NCBI GenBank assembly: GCA_005239615.1
Contig: SBBR01000091.1
Location: forward strand, 1 to 6,418
DNA from: an archaeon
GTDB lineage: Archaea > Iainarchaeota > Iainarchaeia > Iainarchaeales > Iainarchaeaceae
Length of the DNA: 6,418 nt
Direction of reading: 5' to 3'
The notes under the pieces were generated by a model. That model searched no databases, had not been told where the DNA came from, and worked only from the letters and a program-made list of their open reading frames with translations. The stretch's first letter is position 1; each line of letters starts with the position of its first letter. Position numbers and translations under genes: made by a program. This document shows, piece after piece, positions 1-5,787 of the stretch.

Positions 1-823
1 GCGGGGAGCTGCAGGGCGCAGCGCCGCACCCAAGCCTAACGTAGTTGCCAGCGTTTGGGTCAAAGTGCACGCCGACAGTTTTCTGCGAGAGGCTGCATGA
101 TGGGCAGTTCGCGTCCAGCACCGCAAGGCTTAGGTAAGGCAGGGCGCTCAATGGGGTATACTGGCCCTCAGGGCAGCCAGCAGCCCCGCCAAACGAGCAT
201 TCCATGGAGCCGAAGTCGTGGGTGCCGCCAAGTGTGACGTTGAGGTCGATTCTTCCCACGGCATTGAAGTCCGAGCCAACACAGGGAAAATCGAGCCTCG
301 CTGAGTTATCGTCGAGCAGCGAGTACCTGAGGCAGTGCGGCTTCACTACAAAGGAGACATTAGTGTCGGTTCCGCCCCAGGATGCGGGCGTGAGGATATT
401 CATGTCCACCTTCATGGCGTCATACTGGTTGGAGTAATTTGCATCCTCCGCGAACACCTTGAAGTAATTCAGCGCACCGAGGTATGCATCCACACTCATC
501 TGCCTCACGGGAAGGTCTGCCGCCACAGAAACCCTGTTGATGTCGAGCGAATACCTGAATGGCAGCACCCTCGCGGCGACCTCGCTTTCGGCGGTGTTGG
601 CTGAAAGCACTACCATGCTCCTCTTGATGTTCGAGTACTTATCGGCGGCCTTCTTGTAGGCGTTCAGGGTCTTTTCAATGCCCTGCGAAGATAGTTCGGC
701 TTTTCCCGCCGCTTCGTGCAGGGAGAGGAGCGCGAGAATCGTAAGAAGCACCACGGCTGAAAACAGCACCCCTCTCGCGCCCATTGCCTTCGCCGGCCTT
801 GCCAAAATTCCACTATTTCCCAT
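1..823 (-). CDS. N-terminally membrane-anchored, cysteine-rich surface protein, pilin-like (3' end outside window)
   Basis: I do not recognise a named family. The visible 274 residues start with a short basic leader (K12, R17), then one hydrophobic segment at about residues 18-36, a helical stretch (about 40-85), and a beta-rich extracytoplasmic part with N-x-S/T sequons. The part after residue 160 holds eight cysteines (164, 181, 209, 217, 240, 243, 266, 271), including a CPSC pair at 240-243, so disulfides outside the cell are plausible. The N-terminus resembles a prepilin, but the acidic residue expected at +5 after an ARG|V-type cleavage site is absent. The ATG at 823 is chosen because AGAGG lies 7 bases upstream. 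The gene follows the VWA gene by 71 bases in the same direction and is probably last or near last in the same transcript. It is open to the left edge, so its length and C-terminus are unknown. A role as a minor pilin or surface subunit is inferred from context. Confidence 0.8.
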   Translation of the reverse strand, partial: MGNSGILARPAKAMGARGVLFSAVVLLTILALLSLHEAAGKAELSSQGIEKTLNAYKKAADKYSNIKRSMVVLSANTAESEVAARVLPFRYSLDINRVSVAADLPVRQMSVDAYLGALNYFKVFAEDANYSNQYDAMKVDMNILTPASWGGTDTNVSFVVKPHCLRYSLLDDNSARLDFPCVGSDFNAVGRIDLNVTLGGTHDFGSMECSFGGAAGCPEGQYTPLSALPYLSLAVLDANCPSCSLSQKTVGVHFDPNAGNYVRLGCGAAPCSSP

Positions 824-830
824 ATCAATA

Positions 831-835
831 CCTCT
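831..835 (-). promoter_or_regulatory. Shine-Dalgarno of the gene starting at 823
   Basis: AGAGG on the minus strand, 7 bases before the ATG at 823. It fixes the start against an out-of-frame upstream ATG in the same 71-base gap. No separate promoter or terminator is evident in that gap. Confidence 0.65.
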
Positions 836-894
836 TTCCAATACATCCCTTGTGTCCTGTTCCTTTGCCGCACAAGTGTGCCCCGCCGTCCCAA

Positions 895-1665
895 TCACGA
901 CCTCCAAGCATAGTATCCAACAGAGTACACTTGCGTGGAAGGGCCGCCGTAGCAGTTGACCACAAAGTAATTGCCGATTGGGCACTCGCTGATGGAGTTG
1001 TCGTCGTTCAGCGCCGCATAAATCACTCCCTCTGTGTTGAGACCCACTGATTGATAGAATGTTGAGGATGATGTGCAGCCGGGCGTTCCCTGTGAACACA
1101 ATGTCGGCACGGCGTAGGAAGCCAACACCTCGCCGTTGGTGTCGTTCAGCCTGAATTTGAGGGTTGTTGAATTCGCGTCGAGGTCACCTGTGTTCTGCAC
1201 CCTCGCGTCGAGCAGGACGTTATCCTTCCCAAGTATGGTGCCAGCAGTGACCTCCACGTTCAGGTCCCTCGACCTGAAGGAAACTGTGGTTGAGTCATTG
1301 AAGTCGATTATGTGGACAACGCCGTTGGAGTCGTAATAGCTGAATGTCGCTCCGGGGCCTGGAAAGGTAAAGGCGCTCGCGTTGCATACGCTGCTGTTGT
1401 TGCACGGGAAATTGAGCCTATAGGTGACGGAGAAGGGCGAGCTCTTCGTTATGGTGCCAGCCCGGAAAACAAGATTGCCGTCCTGTACAATGCCGTTAGC
1501 GTCATCCACGACCACCTGCCCTGGTATCACAGGAACTGAGACGTTCGCGTCGTTCGCTATTTCCGCCACCCTGAGGGTAATGAGGCTGAACACCTCGATG
1601 AGCGCGTTGGCATCACCGGCAGAATAGTAGCTGCCACCGGTTATGTTCGCAATGTTGGTGAGTTC
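895..1665 (-). CDS. C-terminal part of the VWA/beta-propeller surface protein (VWA end plus CARDB-like domain), after a frameshift
   Basis: This frame is the direct continuation of the VWA gene upstream. Its first residues, ELTNIANITGGSYYSAGDA, are the typical last strand and helix of a VWA domain and follow naturally after GFGEDADTE in the other frame. A caller needing a start codon would begin only at the GTG at 1593 and lose these 24 residues. The 256 residues contain the end of the VWA domain (to about 40), a beta-rich region with a C-x5-C pair (88, 94), and a CARDB-like immunoglobulin-type adhesion module (about 135-238). The CARDB signs are VQNTGDLDANSTTLKFRL and the late DDNSISE segment. 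Further cysteines at 190, 197, 228 and 238 suggest disulfides. There is no Shine-Dalgarno or plausible independent start, so it is probably not a free-standing gene. The stop is TGA at 897-895. Confidence 0.85.
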   Translation of the reverse strand, partial: ELTNIANITGGSYYSAGDANALIEVFSLITLRVAEIANDANVSVPVIPGQVVVDDANGIVQDGNLVFRAGTITKSSPFSVTYRLNFPCNNSSVCNASAFTFPGPGATFSYYDSNGVVHIIDFNDSTTVSFRSRDLNVEVTAGTILGKDNVLLDARVQNTGDLDANSTTLKFRLNDTNGEVLASYAVPTLCSQGTPGCTSSSTFYQSVGLNTEGVIYAALNDDNSISECPIGNYFVVNCYGGPSTQVYSVGYYAWRS

Positions 1666-1668
1666 TCA
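1641..1668 (-). other. Frameshift junction inside the VWA gene
   Basis: Reading leftward, the first frame runs GCT GAT ACT GAG (last codon 1667-1665) and then AAC TCA CCA, ending at a TAA at 1643-1641 after seven residues foreign to a VWA domain. The second frame has its upstream limiting stop (TGA) at 1668-1666 and opens with GAA CTC ACC AAC at 1665. Adding one G (GAG GAA CTC) would join them as DTEELTNIANITGG. There is no classic slippery heptamer here, so a one-base deletion or an assembly error is more likely than programmed frameshifting. Confidence 0.85.
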
Positions 1669-3653
1669 GTATCAGCGTCCTCGCCAAAGCCTATCGTGAA
1701 TATCACTATGCCGTTGGCGTCAGCTTCGTTTGCTGCGCTCTGCGAGTTGCCTGTCGTGGATTGTCCGTCGGAAAGCAGGACCTCGAACATGAGAGCGCCA
1801 GGATTGTGCCTTGCGCTGATGAGTTCCATGTTTGCCGACCTGACTCCCGTCTCGATGTTGGTGCCGCCGTTCGCGACCAGTGCGTCTATCCTCTGCTTCA
1901 CGGAGTTCCTGTCGGTTGTGAGGTTGCGGTCGAGCGTGGCGCTGCTGCTGAACGACGCCATTCCAAGCTTGTCAGGTGGCATCTTCCAACCGTTGTAGTC
2001 GACAAAGGTTTTCGCCGATTCTTTCGCGTTGTTTATCCTCGGGCCAGCCTGCGCGTCTATGGTGATGAGTCCCATCGAACCTGCCGCTAGGTATGCATAA
2101 CCATCCCTTTCATACACATCGAAGTAGTTGTACGGCGTCACATAGTTGGCGTCTGCGGTGATAGCTGCGGGGTTCGAGACATCCAGCAAGAAGAGCACAG
2201 TTCTGTCGGCCACGTATGCCGTGTTGCCGTCCACGAAAACTGAGTATGCGGTGCCAGGGGTGTTGTAAGAGCCTGCAAAGGAAGGCGATAACTTGTTCGT
2301 GACGTCCACTGCGACCATGCCGTTTGAACCATCGGCGACGTAGGCGTAGTTGCCAGCCACAAAGACATCATAAGCCGTGCCGGGCGTGTTGTAAGTGCCT
2401 CTTATTTCCGGCGATGATTTATTACTGATGTCTATAATCCTGAGGCCAGCGCTCCCATCAGCGAGGTAGGCGTAGTTGCCGTCCACGAAAACGTCCCTTG
2501 GGCTTGAGGTTGCCCTGACGCCTGCAATGCTCATGCTCGCTGGGTTAGTGGCGTTTATCACTATTAGGCCAGTCGTATCGTTCGCCCTTCCCGCGAGGTA
2601 TGCATAACCGTCCGCAGCACCAATGCCATTGGATGTCTGCACGCTTATCGAACCTGTGTTAGTGAGGTTCAGTGGGTCGGTCCTATTTATCGCAAAGACC
2701 TGGTCCGTGCCTGAGATATCAGCCGCGAAAACCCAGTTCCTGTCCAGCGCGAGGTCGACCACAGTGCCGGGGTCGTAGGTGTCGGCGAGGACCGGGATAA
2801 GGGGGTTTGAGATGTCAACGCTCCTGACTCCGCCAGCATCGTCCGCGACAAAAGCATAAGCACCGCCCGAGTCAAGCGAAACCGAGTTCGCGTAGGACGT
2901 GGAGAGCCTCCCTCCCCAGCTCATCGAGCCGCTCCTGTCAATCACTAGCATGAGGTCTATTGGCTTCCTCACGTCCTCCGGAACAGAAACCGAGAGCGTG
3001 ATGTCCACGTTCTGGTCGCATGAAATTGGCCCGTCTGGAGTGACATTCACGTCGAAGGTGATGTTCGTGTCGATGCCTTCAAACTCCGCCTCGCTGAATT
3101 GCGCCCCCGCGCCAACTAAACCACCCCCTGTGCCAAGCATGCTTCCAGGTCCTGTATAACCCTGCCCCATTGTTTCCGCCGTGCCGAAGCTCGCGTAGGC
3201 AATGTTACAGTCTCCCGGCGGCTGCTTCCTGATGAAAAACTTCCTGCCAGAGACAAACACGCTTCCTGCCGCGCCACCGGCCTTTCCCGTCACCCTGTTG
3301 GAGTCCGGGAAGCAGGCATGGAAATCCTGCGCGGAAGCGCACTGGCCTTCTTCCGCAGTAAACGCAGTGACAGTGACGTTGGCGTCAAAGCCCTGCGGGA
3401 GCACTAAGAGGAGGCGCTCCCTTATTAGCTGTGCCGCCTGTGTCGGAGAATTACTGTCTATAGTCCCCGCAATGTAGCCGGAGGCCTCTAGGGCGTAGAG
3501 AGTATCCTCCACAATTGTGGAGGTTTGCCCCGAGCTTAGTGCCTGCTGGTTCTGGATGCCCGTGAACATCATCATTCCCGCGACCAGCAGTGTGATTGCC
3601 GCGGCCGCATCCATGGAAAACGCGAAACCCTTCCCTTTTCCAGCCACTGCCAT
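1641..3653 (-). CDS. Large pilin-like surface protein: VWA domain with an inserted seven-blade LVIVD-type beta-propeller (frameshifted at its 3' end)
   Basis: Predicted surface adhesin of 670 residues as read; about 919 if the frameshift near 1665 is repaired. Residues 5-32 form a prepilin-like N-terminus: GKGKGF, then FSMDAAAAITLLVAGMMMF. A Gly-rich linker lies around 161-184. The VWA domain begins near 231 and has the MIDAS metal-site motif D239-R-S241-G-S243, with the partner residues T598 (NGGTNIETG) and D629 (LLSDG). Between MIDAS and the first VWA helix (GPRINNAKESAKTFVD, from 538), about 285 residues are inserted. These are seven repeats of about 41 residues of the type GNYAYVADGS..G..VIDISN..SP, like LVIVD beta-propellers. 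VWA domains bind ligands through a divalent metal, and propellers are protein- or glycan-binding scaffolds, so adhesion is the likely role. The ATG at 3653 overlaps the upstream TGA (TGATG), with GGAGG 4 bases before it. Many N-x-S/T sites suggest N-glycosylation. Confidence 0.9.
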   Translation of the reverse strand: MAVAGKGKGFAFSMDAAAAITLLVAGMMMFTGIQNQQALSSGQTSTIVEDTLYALEASGYIAGTIDSNSPTQAAQLIRERLLLVLPQGFDANVTVTAFTAEEGQCASAQDFHACFPDSNRVTGKAGGAAGSVFVSGRKFFIRKQPPGDCNIAYASFGTAETMGQGYTGPGSMLGTGGGLVGAGAQFSEAEFEGIDTNITFDVNVTPDGPISCDQNVDITLSVSVPEDVRKPIDLMLVIDRSGSMSWGGRLSTSYANSVSLDSGGAYAFVADDAGGVRSVDISNPLIPVLADTYDPGTVVDLALDRNWVFAADISGTDQVFAINRTDPLNLTNTGSISVQTSNGIGAADGYAYLAGRANDTTGLIVINATNPASMSIAGVRATSSPRDVFVDGNYAYLADGSAGLRIIDISNKSSPEIRGTYNTPGTAYDVFVAGNYAYVADGSNGMVAVDVTNKLSPSFAGSYNTPGTAYSVFVDGNTAYVADRTVLFLLDVSNPAAITADANYVTPYNYFDVYERDGYAYLAAGSMGLITIDAQAGPRINNAKESAKTFVDYNGWKMPPDKLGMASFSSSATLDRNLTTDRNSVKQRIDALVANGGTNIETGVRSANMELISARHNPGALMFEVLLSDGQSTTGNSQSAANEADANGIVIFTIGFGEDADTENSPTLRT
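2046..2900 (-). repeat. Seven tandem beta-propeller blade repeats within the VWA gene
   Basis: This stretch encodes residues about 252-536. Blades begin near residues 256, 305, 349, 392, 434, 476 and 517, with a spacing of about 41-49 residues. Blades 4-5 and 5-6 are the most alike: residues 420-442 and 462-484 share 18 of 23 positions, including the identical YNTPGTAY octapeptide. This points to fairly recent duplication within the propeller. Blade 2 is the most diverged. Confidence 0.85.
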
Positions 3654-4270
3654 CAGTCCTCCAGCCTGTACACCTTCAGGGTGGCTGTGCCGACAACACC
3701 CTTGTAGAGCGCCACCCTCTGCACAGCCACTATTGTCGCCCTGCTCTGTGGCTCGAGGCCGGCATTCACGTCGGCGCCTCCGGCATACCTGAACGAAAAG
3801 TCGAACTCCCCGAGGCCCATGGCGTCCTTGAGCCTGCCGTATTCCGACGAGAGGTTAGAGAAAGCAGCGAGCTTGGCCTCAGACAGCTCTCTGTCCCTCT
3901 GCGCAAGTCCCGGGAAGACGAGACTGTCGATACCTAGCTCTTCCCAGTTGTCCGGGCTTCCTCCGCTCCTCACGAGCGTGTCGATTGCGTATTCCGCCTT
4001 AGCCTTCATTATACCAACGTCGCTGTCTTGCCTTGCCTCTACGAACCTGATGCCGAATTGCGCGTCGAGGTAGGACCAAGCCAGCAGGAAGAGCAAGAGG
4101 CCGAGCGCAAAGTCGAACATGATGCCTTGGGCCAGGCTATTGTCCAAAAAATCCCGTTGCCCAATGCCAAGGCGTGCAAATAACTCACTCACTATGCCCT
4201 TGTTGGGAAACCTGGGCAATGTGGCCGATACTGCTGCAATCTCGCCATCAGAAGTTCTCAATCGAAACAA
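3653..4270 (-). CDS. Small membrane-anchored pilin-like protein
   Basis: No named family is recognised. There is one hydrophobic segment, residues about 52-68 counted from the TTG at 4270, preceded by SLAQGIMFD, which resembles a class III signal with D in place of E at +5 (AQ|GIMFD). The rest is a helical region (74-100), a charged stretch (123-145) and a C-terminal beta part ending with VQRVALYKG and TLKVYRLED, an ending common in archaeal pilin-like proteins. The start is uncertain. The TTG at 4270 overlaps the preceding gene by 23 bases. A GTG at 4192 gives a 23-residue leader and has AGGG only 4 bases upstream. The ATG at 4120 would cut into the signal. The stop TGA shares one base with the ATG of the VWA gene, so translational coupling with that gene is likely. 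Role inferred: minor pilin or pseudopilin partner of the VWA protein. Confidence 0.75.
   Translation of the reverse strand: MFRLRTSDGEIAAVSATLPRFPNKGIVSELFARLGIGQRDFLDNSLAQGIMFDFALGLLLFLLAWSYLDAQFGIRFVEARQDSDVGIMKAKAEYAIDTLVRSGGSPDNWEELGIDSLVFPGLAQRDRELSEAKLAAFSNLSSEYGRLKDAMGLGEFDFSFRYAGGADVNAGLEPQSRATIVAVQRVALYKGVVGTATLKVYRLED
3658..3662 (-). promoter_or_regulatory. Shine-Dalgarno of the VWA gene
   Basis: GGAGG lies within the last codons of the preceding gene, 4 bases before the ATG at 3653. Together with the TGATG stop-start overlap it suggests translational coupling. Confidence 0.6.
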
Positions 4271-4838
4271 CCCCGTTCACGCGCTTCACCCTGACATCGC
4301 CCTGCCTTAGCTGGGCGCTGATGTCGTTGGAGCGGAAGTAGCAGTAGTAGCTCCCTAACCTTATGATGTCCTGCGAAACATTCGCGTCAGAGGAAATGAA
4401 CAGCTCTATCTGGGAATTGGCGCCGGTATTCTGCACCGCGGCAATGGCCGCCTGCAGATGCGTGCAGTCGTTCCTCTGCACCTCTACAGTTCCAAGGTAA
4501 TCCGCCTTTGCCTGGTGCTGCCCAAGCTGGAGGTACACCACCATGAACACCAGTAGGAGGGTCACGGTTGCTAAAATGGCCTCCAGCGATGCCTGCCCCG
4601 CGCCGCTTGCTCGCGGCGGCAGAGCTGGAAACCTCCCGGTAACCTTCCGGGTGTGAAGCCTCGTCCCCAAATGGACAAGGTCGACTTTGCCTCGACAGGA
4701 CTTGATCGGCCTTTGGCCTCGCACTGCAATGGCGGATGGTCCTGTCGCCGGTGGTGTTTTGTCTTCGCTTTGCTCGGTAGGTCGTGCTCGCCTTCGGCTC
4801 GCACTTAAACTGGCGTTTCCCCTTTGCTTTGCCCCCAC
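4248..4838 (-). CDS. Class III signal peptide pilin-like protein (start uncertain)
   Basis: The secure part is the C-terminal ~115 residues. They contain a prepilin motif GAG|QASLE (Q at +1, E at +5), a hydrophobic helix ILATVTLLLVFMVVYL, then NDCTHLQAAIAAVQNTG and a beta part with SYYCYF, GDVRVKRVNGVVSIENF and two or three cysteines. This pattern is familiar from archaeal minor pilins. The N-terminal ~80 residues of the open frame are basic, low in hydrophobics and coincide with hairpin-forming DNA, so they may not be translated. Possible starts: GTG at 4838 (GGTGAT 9 bases upstream, inside the end of the previous gene), TTG at 4844 (overlapping the previous stop), GTG at 4724, and TTG at 4670. 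The last gives a leader of ordinary length (about 25 residues) but lacks a Shine-Dalgarno. The product would be processed by a prepilin peptidase and enter a filament (inferred). Confidence 0.75.
   Translation of the reverse strand: MGAKQRGNASLSASRRRARPTEQSEDKTPPATGPSAIAVRGQRPIKSCRGKVDLVHLGTRLHTRKVTGRFPALPPRASGAGQASLEAILATVTLLLVFMVVYLQLGQHQAKADYLGTVEVQRNDCTHLQAAIAAVQNTGANSQIELFISSDANVSQDIIRLGSYYCYFRSNDISAQLRQGDVRVKRVNGVVSIENF
4601..4804 (-). other. Hairpin-rich stretch between or at the junction of pilin genes 1 and 2 (possible structured RNA or palindromic insertion)
   Basis: Six inverted repeats occur in about 200 bases: CGCCGC/GCGGCG (4601-4606 with 4613-4618), CCCGG/CCGGG (4635-4639 with 4647-4651), an 8-bp stem (4659-4666 with 4673-4680), a perfect 9-bp stem CGACAGGAC/GTCCTGTCG (4693-4701 with 4739-4747), GGCC/GGCC with a 3-base loop nested inside it (4708-4718), and a hairpin at 4784-4804. 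The non-Watson-Crick positions fold better as minus-strand RNA: one becomes a G-U pair, and another becomes tandem G-A pairs instead of tandem U-C. This fits a structure in the leftward transcript. It is not recognised as a known RNA. Confidence 0.5.
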
Positions 4839-4840
4839 AT

Positions 4841-5266
4841 TCAACCTATCACCACGTTGCCGTCAGAAAAGGTGGCAGTCATAGTCCTCCTGCCCTGTGA
4901 CACTTGAAGCGTTAAGGGCGTGATGTTGGCCTTGGCATAGGCGTATGCGCTGGTGCTGCCGACAGAAGAAGCGTAGTTGACGTAGACAATCCTGTTGAAT
5001 GCCACCACAGAACTCACGGTGTCTGGCAGTTCAACCTCAAACTGTATTTGGCTGCCGTTGCCGAGAGATGCCGCTAGGTTGGCGTTGTCCGCTATCTTTG
5101 CTGCCGCGTCCTGCCCGAGCACCAGGTTCTTGTTCTCACTAAAAACCGAAAACGCGTAGGCGAAGAAAAGCCCTGCCATGAGGATAAAGAAAGCCGTGAT
5201 TCCGAGGTACTCCACCGACACCTGGCCTTTCCCTGAAAACACAGCCGAAGCCCTGCGCGTCATCAT
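4841..5266 (-). CDS. Class III signal peptide (type IV pilin-like) protein
   Basis: Small archaeal pilin of 141 residues. It has a textbook class III signal: basic leader MMTRRASAVFSGKG, predicted cleavage after G14, Q15 at +1 and E19 at +5 (QVSVEY), followed by the hydrophobic polymerisation helix (about 20-42). The remainder is a short beta-rich head (ELPDTVSSVVAF, then AYAKANITPLTL and a C-terminal SDGNVVIG). Such proteins are cleaved by a prepilin peptidase of the EppA/PibD/FlaK type and packed into a filament by the hydrophobic helix. The ATG at 5266 is preferred because it has AGGT 8 bases upstream and gives a normal leader. A GTG at 5320 would add 18 residues and sits almost at the predicted transcription start. 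It is the first gene after the promoter, so it is the best candidate for the most abundant subunit. Confidence 0.85.
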   Translation of the reverse strand: MMTRRASAVFSGKGQVSVEYLGITAFFILMAGLFFAYAFSVFSENKNLVLGQDAAAKIADNANLAASLGNGSQIQFEVELPDTVSSVVAFNRIVYVNYASSVGSTSAYAYAKANITPLTLQVSQGRRTMTATFSDGNVVIG

Positions 5267-5274
5267 GCAAACCA

Positions 5275-5278
5275 ACCT
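5275..5278 (-). promoter_or_regulatory. Weak Shine-Dalgarno of the first pilin gene
   Basis: AGGT lies 8 bases before the ATG at 5266. It supports this start over the GTG at 5320. Confidence 0.4.
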
Positions 5279-5329
5279 GCCCTGAAGCTGCCGGAGTGCA
5301 TCTCCGCCAAGCCTCGGCACCTGAATTTG

Positions 5330-5367
5330 ATTATACTTATTACTTCATTCCGGAGTATAAAGGTTTA
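5330..5367 (-). promoter_or_regulatory. Archaeal promoter(s) of the leftward cluster
   Basis: A TATA box TTTATA lies at 5361-5356 with a BRE-like TAAA just upstream (5367-5364). Initiation about 25 bases downstream would fall near 5330, giving a leader of about 65 bases to the ATG at 5266. A second TATA-like element (AGTATAAT, 5337-5330) would place initiation near 5305. Either could serve; the first matches the consensus better. Confidence 0.6.
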
Positions 5368-5435
5368 GGTGGACGACTTTGCATTAACTGTCGCAACAAG
5401 GTGGACACCAGAACCCATGAGCATATTCAGCAACC

Positions 5436-5464
5436 AAAAAGGACCTCTCGCCATTGATGGCGAG
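5436..5464 (-). terminator. Hairpin plus T-run, terminator-like, minus strand
   Basis: CTCGCCAT-CA-ATGGCGAG (stem of 7-8 bp, 5464-5447) is followed on the minus strand by AGGTCC and five Ts (5440-5436). It faces leftward and lies upstream of the pilin promoter. It could end a leftward transcript from the hairpin-rich region or insulate the pilin promoter. Archaeal termination depends mainly on the T-run, so the hairpin may have another role. Confidence 0.4.
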
Positions 5465-5484
5465 GTTTATGCTCGGGATCCTTT

Positions 5485-5539
5485 CAACGCGTTGACAAGC
5501 TCAGAAAACCCCAAATCTTTCTCTTTTGTCAACGCGTTG
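5485..5539. repeat. 14-bp perfect inverted repeat carrying two copies of the palindrome CAACGCGTTG
   Basis: The left arm CAACGCGTTGACAA (5485-5498) and right arm TTGTCAACGCGTTG (5526-5539) are exact reverse complements with a 27-base spacer. Each arm contains the self-complementary decamer CAACGCGTTG (5485-5494 and 5530-5539), so the site reads either as a large stem-loop or as two dyad sites 45 bases apart, as expected for a dimeric DNA-binding protein. Confidence 0.75.
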
Positions 5540-5695
5540 CTGTTGGCGGTAGCTTGTGAGGCCCCGCCAACCCAAATCCCTGCGGGAATTTCCGTTGACG
5601 GAAAATGCTTCGCTGGGCTTTAGCCCGTGGTGCTCAGTGCGATTGCCCGCCTCGTAATTCGAAAGCCCTGAGTTGTCATGTGCTTGGGCCGTCAT
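5501..5695 (-). other. Doubtful 64-codon open frame over the hairpin region
   Basis: The frame begins MTAQAHDNSGLSNYEAGNRT and is hydrophilic, with no membrane segment and no Shine-Dalgarno. It ends 37 bases before the terminator-like hairpin. It could be a degraded tail of a mobile-element protein or a chance frame over structured DNA. I cannot assign it and would not call it a gene on this evidence. Confidence 0.15.
5542..5571. repeat. 8-bp perfect inverted repeat GTTGGCGG/CCGCCAAC
   Basis: The arms at 5542-5549 and 5564-5571 enclose a 14-base loop. It directly follows the larger inverted repeat. Confidence 0.6.
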
Positions 5696-5787
5696 ACTCT
5701 AGCCTCTAAATTGCAGGCAAAAACAAAACAACAAATGCATTTTTCCGTCAATAAGCGAATTAGGGGCTTTCAAGGGGTCTTTGCATA

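Noticed and set aside
55..604. Overlapping plus-strand open frames at the left end
   Set aside because: They lie opposite a continuous minus-strand frame with a Shine-Dalgarno, a hydrophobic anchor and sensible composition; none has a recognisable domain.
1660..1670. Programmed -1 frameshifting in the VWA gene
   Set aside because: There is no X-XXY-YYZ slippery sequence and no reason to truncate the protein in the last VWA strand.
2046..2900. CRISPR-like or satellite repeats
   Set aside because: The periodicity is at protein level (about 41 residues) with diverged DNA; it encodes propeller blades.
1696..3937. Many plus-strand frames of 84-113 codons opposite the VWA and pilin genes
   Set aside because: They are shadows of a GC-rich coding strand, with Ser/Pro/Arg-rich translations and no domains.
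4601..4804. SRP RNA, RNase P RNA or a tRNA in the hairpin stretch
   Set aside because: The SRP helix 8 motif (GGAAG with AGCA), the RNase P conserved cores and a T-loop GTTCRA motif were looked for by eye and not found; only loose resemblances exist.
5369..5623. Plus-strand 84-codon frame in the intergenic region
   Set aside because: It runs through several inverted repeats, has no Shine-Dalgarno and no recognisable domain.
5501..5695. C-terminal remnant of an IS605-type TnpB
   Set aside because: The translation is only vaguely reminiscent of such tails; no zinc-ribbon CxxC or RuvC motif is present, so it is left as a question only.
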